From assembly GCA_037447655.1 (NCBI GenBank), contig JBBHKE010001544.1, forward strand, positions 1 to 64,000: DNA of 64,000 nucleotides. The letters are read 5' to 3'. The translations under genes and the position numbers were made by a program. Positions 19,539-30,530 of the stretch are shown piece by piece; within the stretch, counting starts at the first letter, position 1; each line of letters starts with the position of its first letter. This DNA is from Zygnema cylindricum (Eukaryota > Streptophyta > Zygnematophyceae > Zygnematales > Zygnemataceae). Below the pieces are notes generated by a model that made no database searches, was not told the origin of the DNA, and worked only from the letters and a program-made list of their open reading frames with translations.

Positions 19539-20815
19539 TTACCCGCCCAACTCACAGTTCCCGCAGAACCATGGACTAGGGGATGGAGGGCGTGGTTCCC
19601 ATGAGGAGGGGAGACAAGCTGGATGCCAACACTGCCCGCACTGATGGCAGACCAAGATGTCTAGCTGCTGGGAGGAGAGGTTGCAGGATGATGAACAGGA
19701 AGGAGGATCGGCAAAGTAAGTCAAGTGGAAAGTGGGTTCGTCTTCTAATCCTCGGAGGTGACAAAGGGCCACATTGATTTGATTCTCTTTAATTCTTCGC
19801 CCGTCTTTCCCCTCCAAAGTCAAAACTCCCTTATTTGAAACTTCCACCACTTTCAAGATCACCTGTCCGGCAGAAATGTCAAGCGTGTCTTTTTGTGTTG
19901 CATGCGATACACAAAGTCTCCCGGCATAACTCGTTGCTTTCGGGGCACATAATCTCCGCTCCGGCGCTGGGAATACCATAATTGATCCCAGTGTTGTGCC
20001 GCCTGTAAATTCCCCATGGCGAGAGGCATCTCCCGGTGGAAAATTTTGGCACGGTCGGCGATCAGTTTTTCGACAGTTCCCTTGTCATCCATTGCCGGGA
20101 GGACCACCGCTTGGGCAGAGGCAACCCCGGGCAAAATGGGATGCCGTCCGAATAAAATGAATTAAGGGCTGTAGGAGTGAAGAGAAGCCTGTCGGCTGAA
20201 TCTGTATCCCATGGAAATCCAAGGCACCCTTCGGTCCCACTCTCCCAAGTCCTCTTCAACTGCATATTTCCGTAGTGACCGCTTCACTGTCTGTACGCAC
20301 CTTTCGGCCAAACCGTTGGCTTGGGGGTGGTCGCGATTGGTAAGTCGATGGTCGATGAGGCATTTCTCCAAAAGATTAGTAAATTCTCCGGCGAATTCCG
20401 ATCCCTGGTCTGTCAGAACCTCTGCTGGCGCCCCAAACTGTGACAGGACTCTCTGCAGAAAGGCGTCGGCAATGGACTTGGACTCCTTTCGGGGCAGGAC
20501 CACAAGCTCTATCCATTTGGATAAATGTTCAATCATGACCAGAACGAAACGATTCCCACGTCTGCTGGTCGGGAGAGGTCCTTAAAGATCCAAAGACCAT
20601 CGATAAAACATTCCCCTGATGGGAAGAGAATGGAGCTCAGTTCCGCCCTTTTTGTCAAAAGCTGCCTTAACTCGATCGCAGGGAGAGCAAGTCTGTACAA
20701 TTCGGTTGACTTGGGCCCGCAACCTGTGCCACCAGTAAGAGCCTTTAACCAAGGAAGTGGTTCGCTTCTGTCCGAAGTGTCCACATTGTTTATGGAGATT
20801 GGTAATCAGAGTTTC
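19539..20815 (-). pseudogene. Element H integrase with C-terminal PHD finger
   Basis: The zinc HHCC region reads through NLHKQCGHFGQK and QTCSPCDR near 20790-20660. The core has FYRWSLDL (first Asp), EVLTDQGSEF (second Asp, near 20425) and HPQANGLAERC (Glu, near 20320). It then continues through GDFVYRM to the C-terminal barrel-like LEGKDGRR and the segment NVALCHL. Residues 95-142 of the last frame (19979-19539) form a PHD finger with the order Cys95, Cys99, Cys111, Cys114, His119, Cys122, Cys139, Cys142. PHD fingers usually bind histone H3 tails, so a role in choosing chromatin targets is likely but not shown. Stops at about 20582 and 20162, a stop at 19859 and a frameshift in the A-run near 19890 disable this copy. 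Confidence 0.88.
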
Positions 20816-21622
20816 TCAATCTGAGGGAGGAGGAACCACTTTCCTAGTACCGTCTGTCCATTTCCGGAGGAGCACTCCTCGGTCCCATTCATACGCTGCC
20901 ATCCGAGTCTGAACTCGGGATAATTGAATTCCAGCCAAGTGGGGAAGAGGGAATCCCTGCTGAATAGATTGGAGAGCTTCGGAGTCATTCCAAATGTCTT
21001 TCCGTCCGGCTCCTATGGGTGCCTGCCCCTCAACATCTGCTGCAAAAGTTGACAACCCCCCCCCAGATGGAAGAAGCCAAATGAAGGCGGAGGATGCTCG
21101 AAAAAGTCCCAAACTGATTTCCGGATCCTCGTCGTGCCGAGCCCCGGTGGAATCCAGGGTAGAAGGATCGGGGTTTCGGCTCAGTTCGTCGGCATTCATA
21201 TGAATTTCCCCTGCCCGGTGGACAACGCTGAAATCATATTCATGCAGGATAAGAACCCATCTGGCGAGTTTGCCGGTCAACTTGCAATTTTCCATGATCC
21301 ACTTCAAGGGTTGGTGATCGGAGATTAGTGTGAAATGGACCCCGTACAAATAAGGTCTGAAATGCTGGATGGCCCAAACCGCGGCAAGGAGCTCCCCATG
21401 TTAACTGCTATAATTTCCCTCAGCTCGGTTATTGCTTCGGCTGGCGTAAGCCACCACATACTCGGCACGTGCGTCGTCAACTTGAGCCAAAACAGCTCCC
21501 AATCCAAACCTACTCCAATCAGTGTAAAGGAGGAAAGGCCTTTGGTGATCAGGCATCCGGAGCACTGGGTGCTGCTTCAAAGCATCCTTCAAGAACTGGA
21601 AAGGGATCTGCTGTTCCTCGGT
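20816..21622 (-). pseudogene. Element H RNase H and connection
   Basis: The frame is continuous with RT apart from stops. It encodes LKDALKQHPVLRMPD, LLYTDWSRFGLGAVLAQ (the first catalytic Asp in a YTDxS context), AYASRSNNRAEGNYSS, a TAA at 21401-21403, and then GVHFTLISDHQPLKWI (catalytic DHQPL) and HRAGEIHMNADELSR. A linker of about 100 residues leads to the integrase. A TGA ends the frame at 20816-20818. In the family the enzyme degrades the RNA strand of the RNA-DNA hybrid. The motif order is that of Ty3/gypsy pol. Confidence 0.9.
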
Positions 21623-22585
21623 CTACAACCATTCTTGATCTTTCCGCAATAGCTTATTTAGGGGCTGGGTTTGACTACTGAACTCAGGAATAAATATGCG
21701 ATAGTAGTTGGCTAGGCCAAGAAAGGTGCGCAAGGCAGAAATGTCCCGCGGGGGAGGAAGAGCGTCAAGGGCTGCAACCTTAACCATATGGGGACCCACT
21801 GTCCCAGGAGTCACCTCATGTCCGAGGTAAATAATTTTCTGCACCCCAAAAATACCCTTGCCTGGGTGACATTTCAAGCCCGCTGCTTGAAGGGCCCGGA
21901 GAACGATCTGGATGTGCTCTAGATGTTCCTCAAAAGTCTTTGAGAATATTATCACATCGTCGATGTAGCACCGGGCACAATCGATTCCTCGGAGCGCTTC
22001 GTCCATGGCCCGTTGGAACTTGGCTGGTGCATTGTTCAGTCCGAAGGGCATATAAAGCCACTCATAAAGTCTGGATCCGACCCAGAATGCCGTTCTCTCC
22101 CGGTGTTTTGGTTCCATGGCGATCTGGTGGAAACCATTCTTCATGTCCAGTGTGGAGAAAATAGTGGCCCCAGCCAGAGAATCGAATATCTCTTCCGGAG
22201 TTGGCATTGGGTATCGGTCAGGAATGGTGGCCATGTTCAACATGCGGTAGTCCCCACACATTCGGAAGTCCACAATTTTCCCGGATGAATCCTTCTTAGG
22301 AGGGAGAACTGTGGGGGAAGCAAACCCATGGAGTCCGGTACTTCCCTGAACCAACCCTACGTCCACCAAAGTTTGAACCTTTGCAGTAATAAACTCTTTC
22401 TCTTTGAAGCTGAGAGGATATTGTTTCTGCCAAACCGTTGCGGTTTGGTTGATCAAATCTATCCGAAAGGGGGTACCTTTGTAGATTCCGACATCTGTTT
22501 CGGACCATGAGAAAACTTGAGTGTTTCTGGCCAAGAGTTCTGTTAGCCGTTCCTTCTGCTGAAGGTCCAGCTGCTCCCCCAGAGT
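21623..22585 (-). pseudogene. Element H reverse transcriptase (Ty3/gypsy)
   Basis: The frame runs from after the TAG at 22586 to a TAG at 21623. Counting from the Met at 22534, it has GLHGFASPTVLPPKKD (70-82), FRMCGDYRMLN (90-100), FSTLDMKNGFHQI (126-138), YMPFGLNNAPAKFQ (161-174), the catalytic YIDD (190-193), CHPGKGIFG and YLGHEVT, and the thumb FLGLANYYRIFI. Every core RT motif is intact. It lies in the same frame as the Gag-protease and methyltransferase upstream. This supports a single long polyprotein whose stops are later mutations, most obviously TAG at 21623 in a position where relatives have Trp. Confidence 0.93.
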
Positions 22586-24052
22586 CTAGTCCATTTTTCC
22601 CGGCTCAATCGCATCCCAAGCTTCCGGTGGTTTTCCCCAGAGGTTGATGTCGAATTCTGGCCCAACCTGTGGATCTGTCTCTATTCCTCCGGATAATACT
22701 TTACTGTTGACAACTTCCGCTAAGTTGTCTCCTTCTGAGCTCTTGTTCCCCCCCACTGAAGGAACTCTCGGGTGTAGAATTTTTCTCTTTTCTCTCCCCC
22801 CCTCAAGCTGCAAAGTTGCTTGCATGGACAGTAATTGTGGAGCTTGAAGGTAATTTCTGTGTGAATCTGGAGCGTGGAGACTGGAATAGGCAAGAGCATG
22901 TTTTACAAGCCATGTAATGGCATTTAAATCCATGCTTTTCCCAATGAGGCTGCACCGCTGTAGGTCTGAAATACCTGGTGCTGCCGTGGTTTCCGGATGA
23001 AATCCCATTGCCTGTTCTCGTTCCGATATTGTTGGTGCTGTCCATAGTCTTTCCTTGCTGTCAAAAATCATTCCAGCTGCCCCTTTCCGGTAGGCGTGAC
23101 TGTGAGGAAAAGACACCAACGTGGGGAGTGCTCGACGTGGGAATCCGGGGATATTGCATTGAAAGAAAGGTGTACGATCCGGCTTTATTACAGGTGTCGT
23201 TATTCTTCCTTTTCCAAGTATCTGTTGCACTGAAATGTGGGGGTCGAGGGTTTGTGTCTCCAACAGTTGTTGGAGGATTGGAAGAGGGATCATATTGGTC
23301 CAATATGCCCTGAGTCTGTGCGCTCGAGACCCCATTTGAGGAGCGTCAAAAACCAAGGGAGCTCCCAGAGTACTGGTTACCTGATTCCAACTTTCTGCAA
23401 CCTGCTTTCGTTTATCTTCCCCCGGGTGGACATTCTCCAGAATGTACCCCACTGGTGTGTCTTCGAGCTGCTGAATCCACGATATCAATGTAATCATGTG
23501 AAAGAATGTTCCACTTCGGTGGTCTTAATGCCCTCTTCCTTGTCCCGCTAGGGAGTATCCCTGAGAAGGCCATCCCGCCACAACCAGATCCATTCTTCCC
23601 AGACTAGCTAAATGAGGTGCCATTATATTATCCACATTCTGGGGAAGACTCTGGTGAGCTTTGGAAATGGAAGATACTGGAAGCTGTTGAGGATATAAGC
23701 GGTGCAGTTGATGTAGACGTTGTTCGCTGACAGCTCGAGCTTCTAGTGAAATTTCCACTGCTGTGTTTGACTCCACCCGGTACCCTGCCTTTAAAACTGC
23801 TTCCAAATCAGAACTGATCCCCGAAAATAAAGATAGAATCCGAAGTCCGGAGTCTGGGACTGTCAATGACACCACTTGTCGATTGAAGTCCCCTCTCCCA
23901 GTCTTGGTTTGGAAAACATCTGACTGGATCGTCGAATCTGTTTTCGGTAATTGTAAGGCCGAGAAGGTTTGATCCACTCCCCGCCGGAGTTTCGCCCCCT
24001 GCAATAATCTGTATGTGTATTCCATTTCCCACCGCTTGGAAATCGGGAATTG
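22586..24052 (-). pseudogene. Cytosine-5 DNA methyltransferase domain inside element H
   Basis: Between protease and RT, in the same frame, lies a C5-methyltransferase-like domain. Counting from the Met at 24025: motif I RILSLFSGISSD (62-73) for S-adenosylmethionine binding; motif II AVEISLEAR (89-97); motif IV DLVVAGWPSQGYSLAGQGRG (146-165); after an in-frame TAA (23525-23527), a motif V-like DHRSGTFF; motif VI ILENVHPG (195-202); motif VIII QMGSRAHRLRAYWTN (230-244); and motifs IX-X with SEREQAMGF (334-342) and GKSMDLNA (362-369). The catalytic Pro-Cys is Pro-Ser here (TCT at 23564-23566). This copy is therefore doubly disabled. The family enzyme would methylate cytosine in DNA. The frame ends in a TAG at 22586. 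Such domains in gypsy elements have been reported for charophytes. I do not assign it to DRM, DNMT3 or another class. Confidence 0.9.
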
Positions 24053-27000
24053 CTAGATGTCGTCGGCAATATCTGTGGAACTGTCAAACAGCTCCGCCGG
24101 CGAGGTTGTAGAATACACGGGGTAACAGCCAGACACCGGAACATTGGTCTTTCCCCGGTTCCATAAATCCAAAGGAACCACAACTTTGGTTCCTTCGGGA
24201 TTTCTTGGATCCCAAATTGTACATTGCTCCTTCCAAACACTCAAACTCATATTCATGCGGGTCCAAGTTGCCATTCCCAACAAAATTTCAAACTGATTCC
24301 CTTCTACCACTAAGAAAGGAAGTCCAATTTTCACCTTCTGTCCCGCATCATCTGAGAATTCAATGTCCATGGCTTTGATGATCCCATGAACTGGCTGATT
24401 GCCGCTGCTGACTGTGCTCAAGCAGATGTTACTCGGGCAGATCTGGGGTCTTATTTCTTCCGGCATTTTCTGCAATGTAGAAGTAGTAATCAGGTTGGGA
24501 AGTGCTCCGGTATCAACCACAGCGTCCTGATACCCGCCGTACCCGTTCAGTTTGAAATTCCCGGTTCGGTTCAGAATGAGTGCTACGGACAAAGTTTTGT
24601 AGTCCCTATCCGCCATAGGGGTCTTTGGATCTGAAGACCAGTATACCGCCGTGGGTTGTGTCACCCTGTCGACTTTGTCTTTTCTAGAATGGATCTCTTC
24701 TCCCAGGGCCTGAATGAGGATCTCTTCTGGCAGATTATGGGAGGAAGCAAGGGTCTTGACATGGGTCAAGGCATAAGGCATCAAATGCCGGACCAGCATA
24801 ACAGCAGGCTTGGAGGAATGGAGCGGAGCTTTTGGGGAGGATGTAGGCGAATTTTGTTCCTGATCCGGTTCTATTTCTTCGTTGCCATCAGTTTCAGAAC
24901 CGGAATCGGGTACGGGTGGGGTTTTTGATGCATCTTTGTCCGGGCGTTCAGCCATAAACCGCTCAAACCAATCCTGAGTGCTCTGTTTGTCCTCTTCCAG
25001 TGATCTTGTCTCCGGCTGCAGTTTCTCTTTCCTGTAATTTTCGAAACCGGGAGGCAATTTAGGTTGAGTAGGAAGAGGAGGGGGTTGAGTAGGCTTGATT
25101 CCAAGGCCTATGTCACTGTTCAGAATTACTGCCCTGGGCGTGAAAGACAAAGGTCCGGTGGCCTTCCGGTTGTGGTCCTTTGGGTCCATTTTGCGCCTGT
25201 CTCTCCTTTGATCCGAGGTTGAGGAGCGGAGTTGTCTACGACCATCTCCCACTCCCACATTCCAGGCTCCGTGCAGGAAACTGCTTGCATGGTGGGCATT
25301 TGGGGGTTCCAAATCCCAGCCCATCATATCGTCTTCGTTAGCACCCGATGTGCTTTGAAGCTCAAGCTCCGCTAGCTTTTGTAGTAACTCTTGCTTCTGT
25401 CTTTGGAGTCGTTGCGCTGCTGTAAGAGGAGCAGGCCAGTAAGTCGACCCCAAACGAAGTGCAGCCAACTCTGCAGCCATGGCGGCCATCTGCTGACTTC
25501 GTTGTTGGATTATTATCTCCGATGTAAGTCTGGCGGGAGCAATCGTTAATCGTTCTGGTGTCACTGGTGTAGGCAGCACTGGGCGCTCCCAAGGGTAAAG
25601 GAGTTGTAGGGGAAGAGGGTTAACGGCAGTCTCTCCTCCTCCTGTGAACAGAGCAAATTGCATCATTTCTTTCGGGATCGCGTTCTTCCGGAAACATTGC
25701 CCCTCCTTGTGCCCCATAAAGCCACAGGCCTCGCATTTGTGACCCTCGGTGGTATACTTGCTCCGAATCTCGTTGGAGATCTGAGCATCGTCAAACTTGG
25801 GCAGTTTGATTTGCTGCAGTTGGGACTGGGACATTTTCGAAGTTTCGCTCCGTGGAGTGGGTCGGTAATTGTTCTTAGTGACCGGTATTCTCTCCCCCCC
25901 CCCAGCTCCTTTGAGTCGTTTTTCATGCTGCTTCTGGTTCCTTTCTGAACGTTTTTCCTCCCATTCTTTCAGCTTGAGGGCTAGCTCCGGTTTGAGTGTC
26001 CTGCTGCAGCGTTTCCATCCATGTCCAGGTTGTTGACAATTTAGGCAATTGTACAGAATTACCCGATTGTCGGCCCCCATTGCAGGTTCTGACCCGCTGT
26101 CCACAACTTGCTTCCCTTTAAGCTTCCGCAAAGCTTGGAGTTCCGCTTGTTCTTCCCCACTTAAGGAAGTTTCCCCGGCGAATCCTGAAAAATTCGCTCT
26201 TGCCTTGCCGGTCACGGCTTTTTCTCTTGCCTCACTGTGAACGAAGTGGTCGTGTAACTTCATGGCCACCAGGGATATGTCCTTGGCCGAGGGATTTATG
26301 TCCTGGATGGCCTGTCCTGCGATCCAGTTATCCAAGGCAGTCTGCCTTGTCGGTCCAAAGGAATTACGGACAGCAATGAAATACTTGGTCGCCATTGCGG
26401 GAAGGTCAATGGTAGGCAGTTTAGTCATCTGACAAAGACTAGAGAGGCGGTTAAAAAGTGTCTGAGGCGTCTCATTCTTCAAACACCGGAATTCCGTGAA
26501 TTCCTTGATGGCTGATTCGTTCCTCTCGGTGTAGAGGAGTCTCCAGATGTTTAGAAGAGTGGTGTAAGGGGTGGGATTTGATACCATACGAGTTGCAGCC
26601 CGAGCTGCCTGAATTGCTTGCAGCTGGTTAACATAGGCCCTCCCTTGGGCCTGCACCTTCATATCATCGGTGAAGGTAGCTGTTACAGGGGTCACCGGTG
26701 CGGCTGCCAAATCTGCCTCCGCAAGTAAAACTTCTGCATCCAGGACCGGATCTGAGATTTTGATGCTTGGGGCCATCAAGAGAGGTTGGCGCTCCTTATA
26801 ATCTGCCAACGCCCCTCCAGAGAGGTAATTGACCATCATGGGAAAAAGAGTTGTTTCGAAGCCGTTCGGAATAGCTCCTATTCGGTACTTATTGATTTCC
26901 GATTGAGTGAAAGATTTCCACAACAACTCGAAATCTGAGAAAGCGATCCCTGAGCTGTCCCCTGTAAATATTTGAATATCCCCCATTTCTTTCTCTTCTT

Positions 27001-28426
27001 CCGCTGGTTGGGTGAACTGGGAAAGGGAAAGGCCGGTGGGGCTAACGAACTGTGCCGGCGAAATAACCCCTTTGTCCTCTTCTTCGGGACCGGAACCGCC
27101 TTCTCCTCCGGTAGGAGATGCTGTTCCGCTAGGCGCGGATACTCCTCCCGCAGAGGAAGTACCAACCCCTGAAAGGATGGCTGGAGAAAGGGGATTCCTC
27201 ACGGGAAGAATTCCTGGCCCCCGGTGAGCAGAGGGTATCTGCGTCTGAAGACTTTTCTGGCCTTGTGTCGCAGAAGGAAGGGCCCACTCCCCTTCGTCCA
27301 CTCCTCGATATCCACGGGAATACCTTTCGTCCTGACGAACTGTCTCCTCTGAAGGGATGTGTATCCGAGGTCTGTTCAAAGGTTGATCCCTGGGCAGAGA
27401 TGGAGAAGAAGACGACGAAGGCTGTCTTCGGAAAGGAGTCTGTTTCCGGGGCCGTCTTCGGGAGGTTTCAGGAGGTGGAGTTACGGAACTGGAGGAGGGG
27501 GAACGTCTGTGAGGAGGGGAGTATACGTCGTACTTATAGGGTAAATTCAGCGGACCTGGGGACCCACGGTCGGCTCCAGTAAGAGAAACGGAAGGAGATG
27601 GAGAGGAGATGGGATTGTCCCGGGGTTCTGCTACTGGAGCCTGGGAGTGGGAAGTAGGAGGATGAGGAGGGAAAGGAGGTGGATCAAGGGAAAGTCTGGG
27701 TGGAGGAGAAGGAGGTGTAGACGGTCTCAAGGGGATGTGAATTCTTTCGTCCGGTCGTAACTCCACTAAGGCCTCAACAGCTTCAGAAACCTCCACCGAA
27801 ACAAAAGTAGGCTTTTCCCGCGGAGCAGCTTCGAGTTCAAACGGTAAATCTGCACCCAAACCCCCAATATTAGGTCTTGTGTCTGCCCCCTCTTCCCGCT
27901 GAAGAGGAGGTTCCCGACCAATCTCCGAAAGAGGAGCCTGGGGTGGAGCTCCGGGCGGGGTTTCCGCTACTGGTGTTGGAGGGATCCGCCAACTGAAAAT
28001 CCCACTGGTCCTCCGCCTAGCTTCCCGGATGAGATTCAATTCCTGCTCCCACAATTTTCTCCGTTCTTCCTCCAATGCCTCCCAATCCACTGTAACTGGA
28101 CCAGTCCCCGCTGTAGCCGAGCCCTGAGATTTTAAAATTTCCACTAGTTCCTTAGCCCTTTCCACTACTCCGGTCAGATCAGCTATCCCTGCTCCTAGAA
28201 TTTCTGGATCTATAGGCCTGGCTCGAAACAATACCTCGGAAAACTCTTCTGGTTTGGTTTCCGGAACCTCTGGGTCAGTGGGTTCGGATCGCCAGAACCC
28301 TCCATCAGGGCGGACCCGGGGTGCTGGAGGGGTAGATCTCTCGGTGGAGACTGGCACTGGCGTTGGGGAAGGTTCATCCTTGGGAATAGGTGCAAATCTA
28401 CCCTTGTTATCCCTGTGGTCAAACAT
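24053..28426 (-). pseudogene. Element H Gag (main part) and aspartic protease
   Basis: A 1457-codon frame. Residues of about 1-480 are Pro/Ser/Arg-rich and look disordered. A capsid-like helical region follows, from IFTGDSSGIAFSDFELLW through LLYTERNESAIKEFTEFRC. CCHC zinc knuckles lie near residues 793 (CLNCQQPGHGWKRC) and 897 (CEACGFMGHKEGQC), the second in a separate segment. The protease has AVVDTGALPNLI near 1304 (active-site DTGA) and ILLGMATW. The frame ends in a TAG (24053-24055) followed by CAA TTC and then continues in frame into the methyltransferase. The first Met lies just after a frame change from the upstream Gag frame. This is the longest open piece of H. In the family Gag packages RNA and the protease cuts the polyprotein. 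It is listed as a pseudogene because the rest of the polyprotein is broken. Confidence 0.88.
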
Positions 28427-29223
28427 CTTCCCCCTCCCCGGCCAGGAGCCCCGTTATCGCTGCCACCTGCTCTCCTACGAGACCTCGAAGTTGGGCGCCC
28501 TCGGGACGGTCGGCTTGCTGCAGTGTCTTGGGAAGAAGATGGAGGAGGGCGAGAAGGAGGAGCCCTCCTAGGCCTTTCCTGCAAGGACTGTGAGGAACCA
28601 CTCTCTGAAGAGCTGCTTAGAATCTCCACTACCCCTCCCACTGGTTTAACCACCCGAGGTCGATCCGACCGAGACACTCTTTGCACCAACTCCTGCTTAA
28701 CCTTCAATTCATGAAGATCATGAAGAGCAAGGAGTTCCTTTCGACTAGGGCGGCTGGGATCCGTCAAAACCGCAGGGTCTATCTGAATTTCGGCCCTGGG
28801 AATCTTTGATCTGGTGTGAAGCCCGACCTTCGGAAGGGGACCCAAAAGGGGCTCCCGCTGAGCTTGCCTCTTTGGCCTGGCCCGGGGTAACACTTGGTTT
28901 CTTTCTGGAGCCCGTGCTCTGGACTCCTTTCTTTCCTCGGCAAAGGTTCTGGAGGCCTCCGCCAAGGAGGGAAAATGTTCGGGAGTGAGGCTCGGAGGAG
29001 ATGGGGGCGAAGTTTGTGGTTCGGGTGGTTTAGGAGGAGTCTCAACCCTAACACGCTCAGGCATCATCCCCTGGAGAAACCGCTCTATGTTGGCAGGCAA
29101 GGTAAAGGGGACGGATTCTTCGGGAACTTGTGACTCTTCTTGTGATGCCACCGCTTCTTGATTTGCTCGTTCTTCAGGCCTGGCACCGGAGAGATTCTTA
29201 TCTTGAGCTTCACCTCCCCCCAT
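28210..29223 (-). pseudogene. Element H Gag N-terminal part
   Basis: The first ATG (29223-29221, MGGGEAQDKN) opens a Pro/Arg/Ser/Glu-rich frame without a recognisable fold. It runs to a stop at 28210, but from about 28430 the sensible sequence (DNKGRFAPIPKDE) is in the next frame. A G-rich run, GGGGAGGGGGAAG, lies exactly at the change. A one-base indel in that run is the simplest cause. A programmed shift is less likely because no good slippery heptamer is in phase. It lies about 130 bases inside the right terminal repeat. Confidence 0.7.
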
Positions 29224-29350
29224 GATGACGAAGGTCTCGAAAGAAGAATCAACGACAAGAAACAAATCTCGCTTCCGCCAAGAGAGCTTCTAAAATCAAA
29301 AAGCTCCTATCCCCTCTAATCCGAAAGAGATAGGTTGCTTTTCAGTATTG

Positions 29351-30530
29351 TGCTTTGGCCACAGGAAGTCTATAGCATCCGTTCCCTCAAAACCCACTGT
29401 TTCGATGACATGAAATTGCAGTTTTACTCCGGAAAGTCCCCGCAAAAGCAAAAGAGACTACAAGTGAAAACACAAATGCACTACCACGTGGACATATAAA
29501 AATAAATAGGAATGGCTGTTTCAGATTTAACAATATTACCTTGACCACAGAAATAAAGTATAAGATGGAAGAGATAAAAGATGGCGAAGCAAGCTTAACA
29601 TACCCAGGCAATTTACGATGACAATGGGAGAAAGGCGAAATCTCTCCTGATGGTCAGTGTAAATAGGTATGGTACTCCTTCAACCCTCGGTGTCCGCAGC
29701 TCAGAACCGACTAGACTCTTCTTAGTTTCAAGCAGCGAAAAATCCAAAAATCACCCAAAGGGAAGGCAGTGCCAACCGCCAACCCGAACTATGATTCCCA
29801 AAATGGACAAATCCAAAACAGAGATGGCAATAGAGTCAAACAACACAAAGATTCTCCAAAAGAAGGTTTGTTGGAATTTCTGAGGGTTTTCACAGGAGAC
29901 AGTACTGAAAAGCAACCTGTCTCCTTCGGCCCCAAGCGCCTTATACATCAAAGTTTGTCCAAAATCAGGTCCAAAAAGTCAGAACTATGCTATGGACCAA
30001 TGAGCGGCAAGCAAGAGCAATCGAACTGACAGAGGACCAAATAGTCCCTACTACACTTGGGGCAAAAATTTATACATCTGACTACGGCGAGATCTGCGGC
30101 CGGAAGTTATTATTTGATCCGCAGTTATAAGCCAAACCACAAAGAAAAGGACACGGAAGTGCCAAGCTTTGACTTAATGTAATTAATTAACCACTGGTCA
30201 GCTGAATCTGAACTGAATTGCTACAGACAGCTAACAGCAAAATCTAGATGACAGTCCGGAAGTCTACGTGGCAATCCACAATGTACCCTCCACTAGGGCT
30301 GGTGGAAGCTAGTACTAGGTGACGGAACTGCGATCTTTCAGACGGTAGAACTTTGTCGTCCAGCCTCCGTTAGGCACGAAACAAAGTGCGTCTTGTTCAG
30401 TAGAGGAAATACCATAATCCTTCCGGTTGGTTGCGCTCACTTTTCCGTACTCTGAGAACAGTACGGGTAGGAAGGGTACGGAGATCCTCGGTAATGTAGA
30501 AGTGTGCCTGAAAAGCACTCGAGCTTGACA
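29351..30530 (-). repeat. Element H terminal repeat B' (right copy)
   Basis: It matches B (18040-19209). On the minus strand it starts TGTCAAGCTCGAGTGC at 30530 and runs to about CTTCCTGTGGCC at 29351. The A block that should precede it in an ordinary LTR (to the right) is absent: the sequence beyond 30530 is repeat R. CCACGTGG recurs at 29484-29491. The possible primer-binding region is TGGCCAAAGCAC at the inner edge. I could not assign a tRNA. Confidence 0.8.

Noticed and set aside
20525-20824. Plus-strand and off-frame ORFs over H integrase (also 22978-23313 and 27265-27582)
   Set aside because: Shadows of the minus-strand polyprotein, which carries the conserved motifs.
28420-28445. Programmed frameshift in the Gag of H
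   Set aside because: The G-run is suggestive, but no in-phase slippery heptamer with good re-pairing is seen. A homopolymer indel is simpler.
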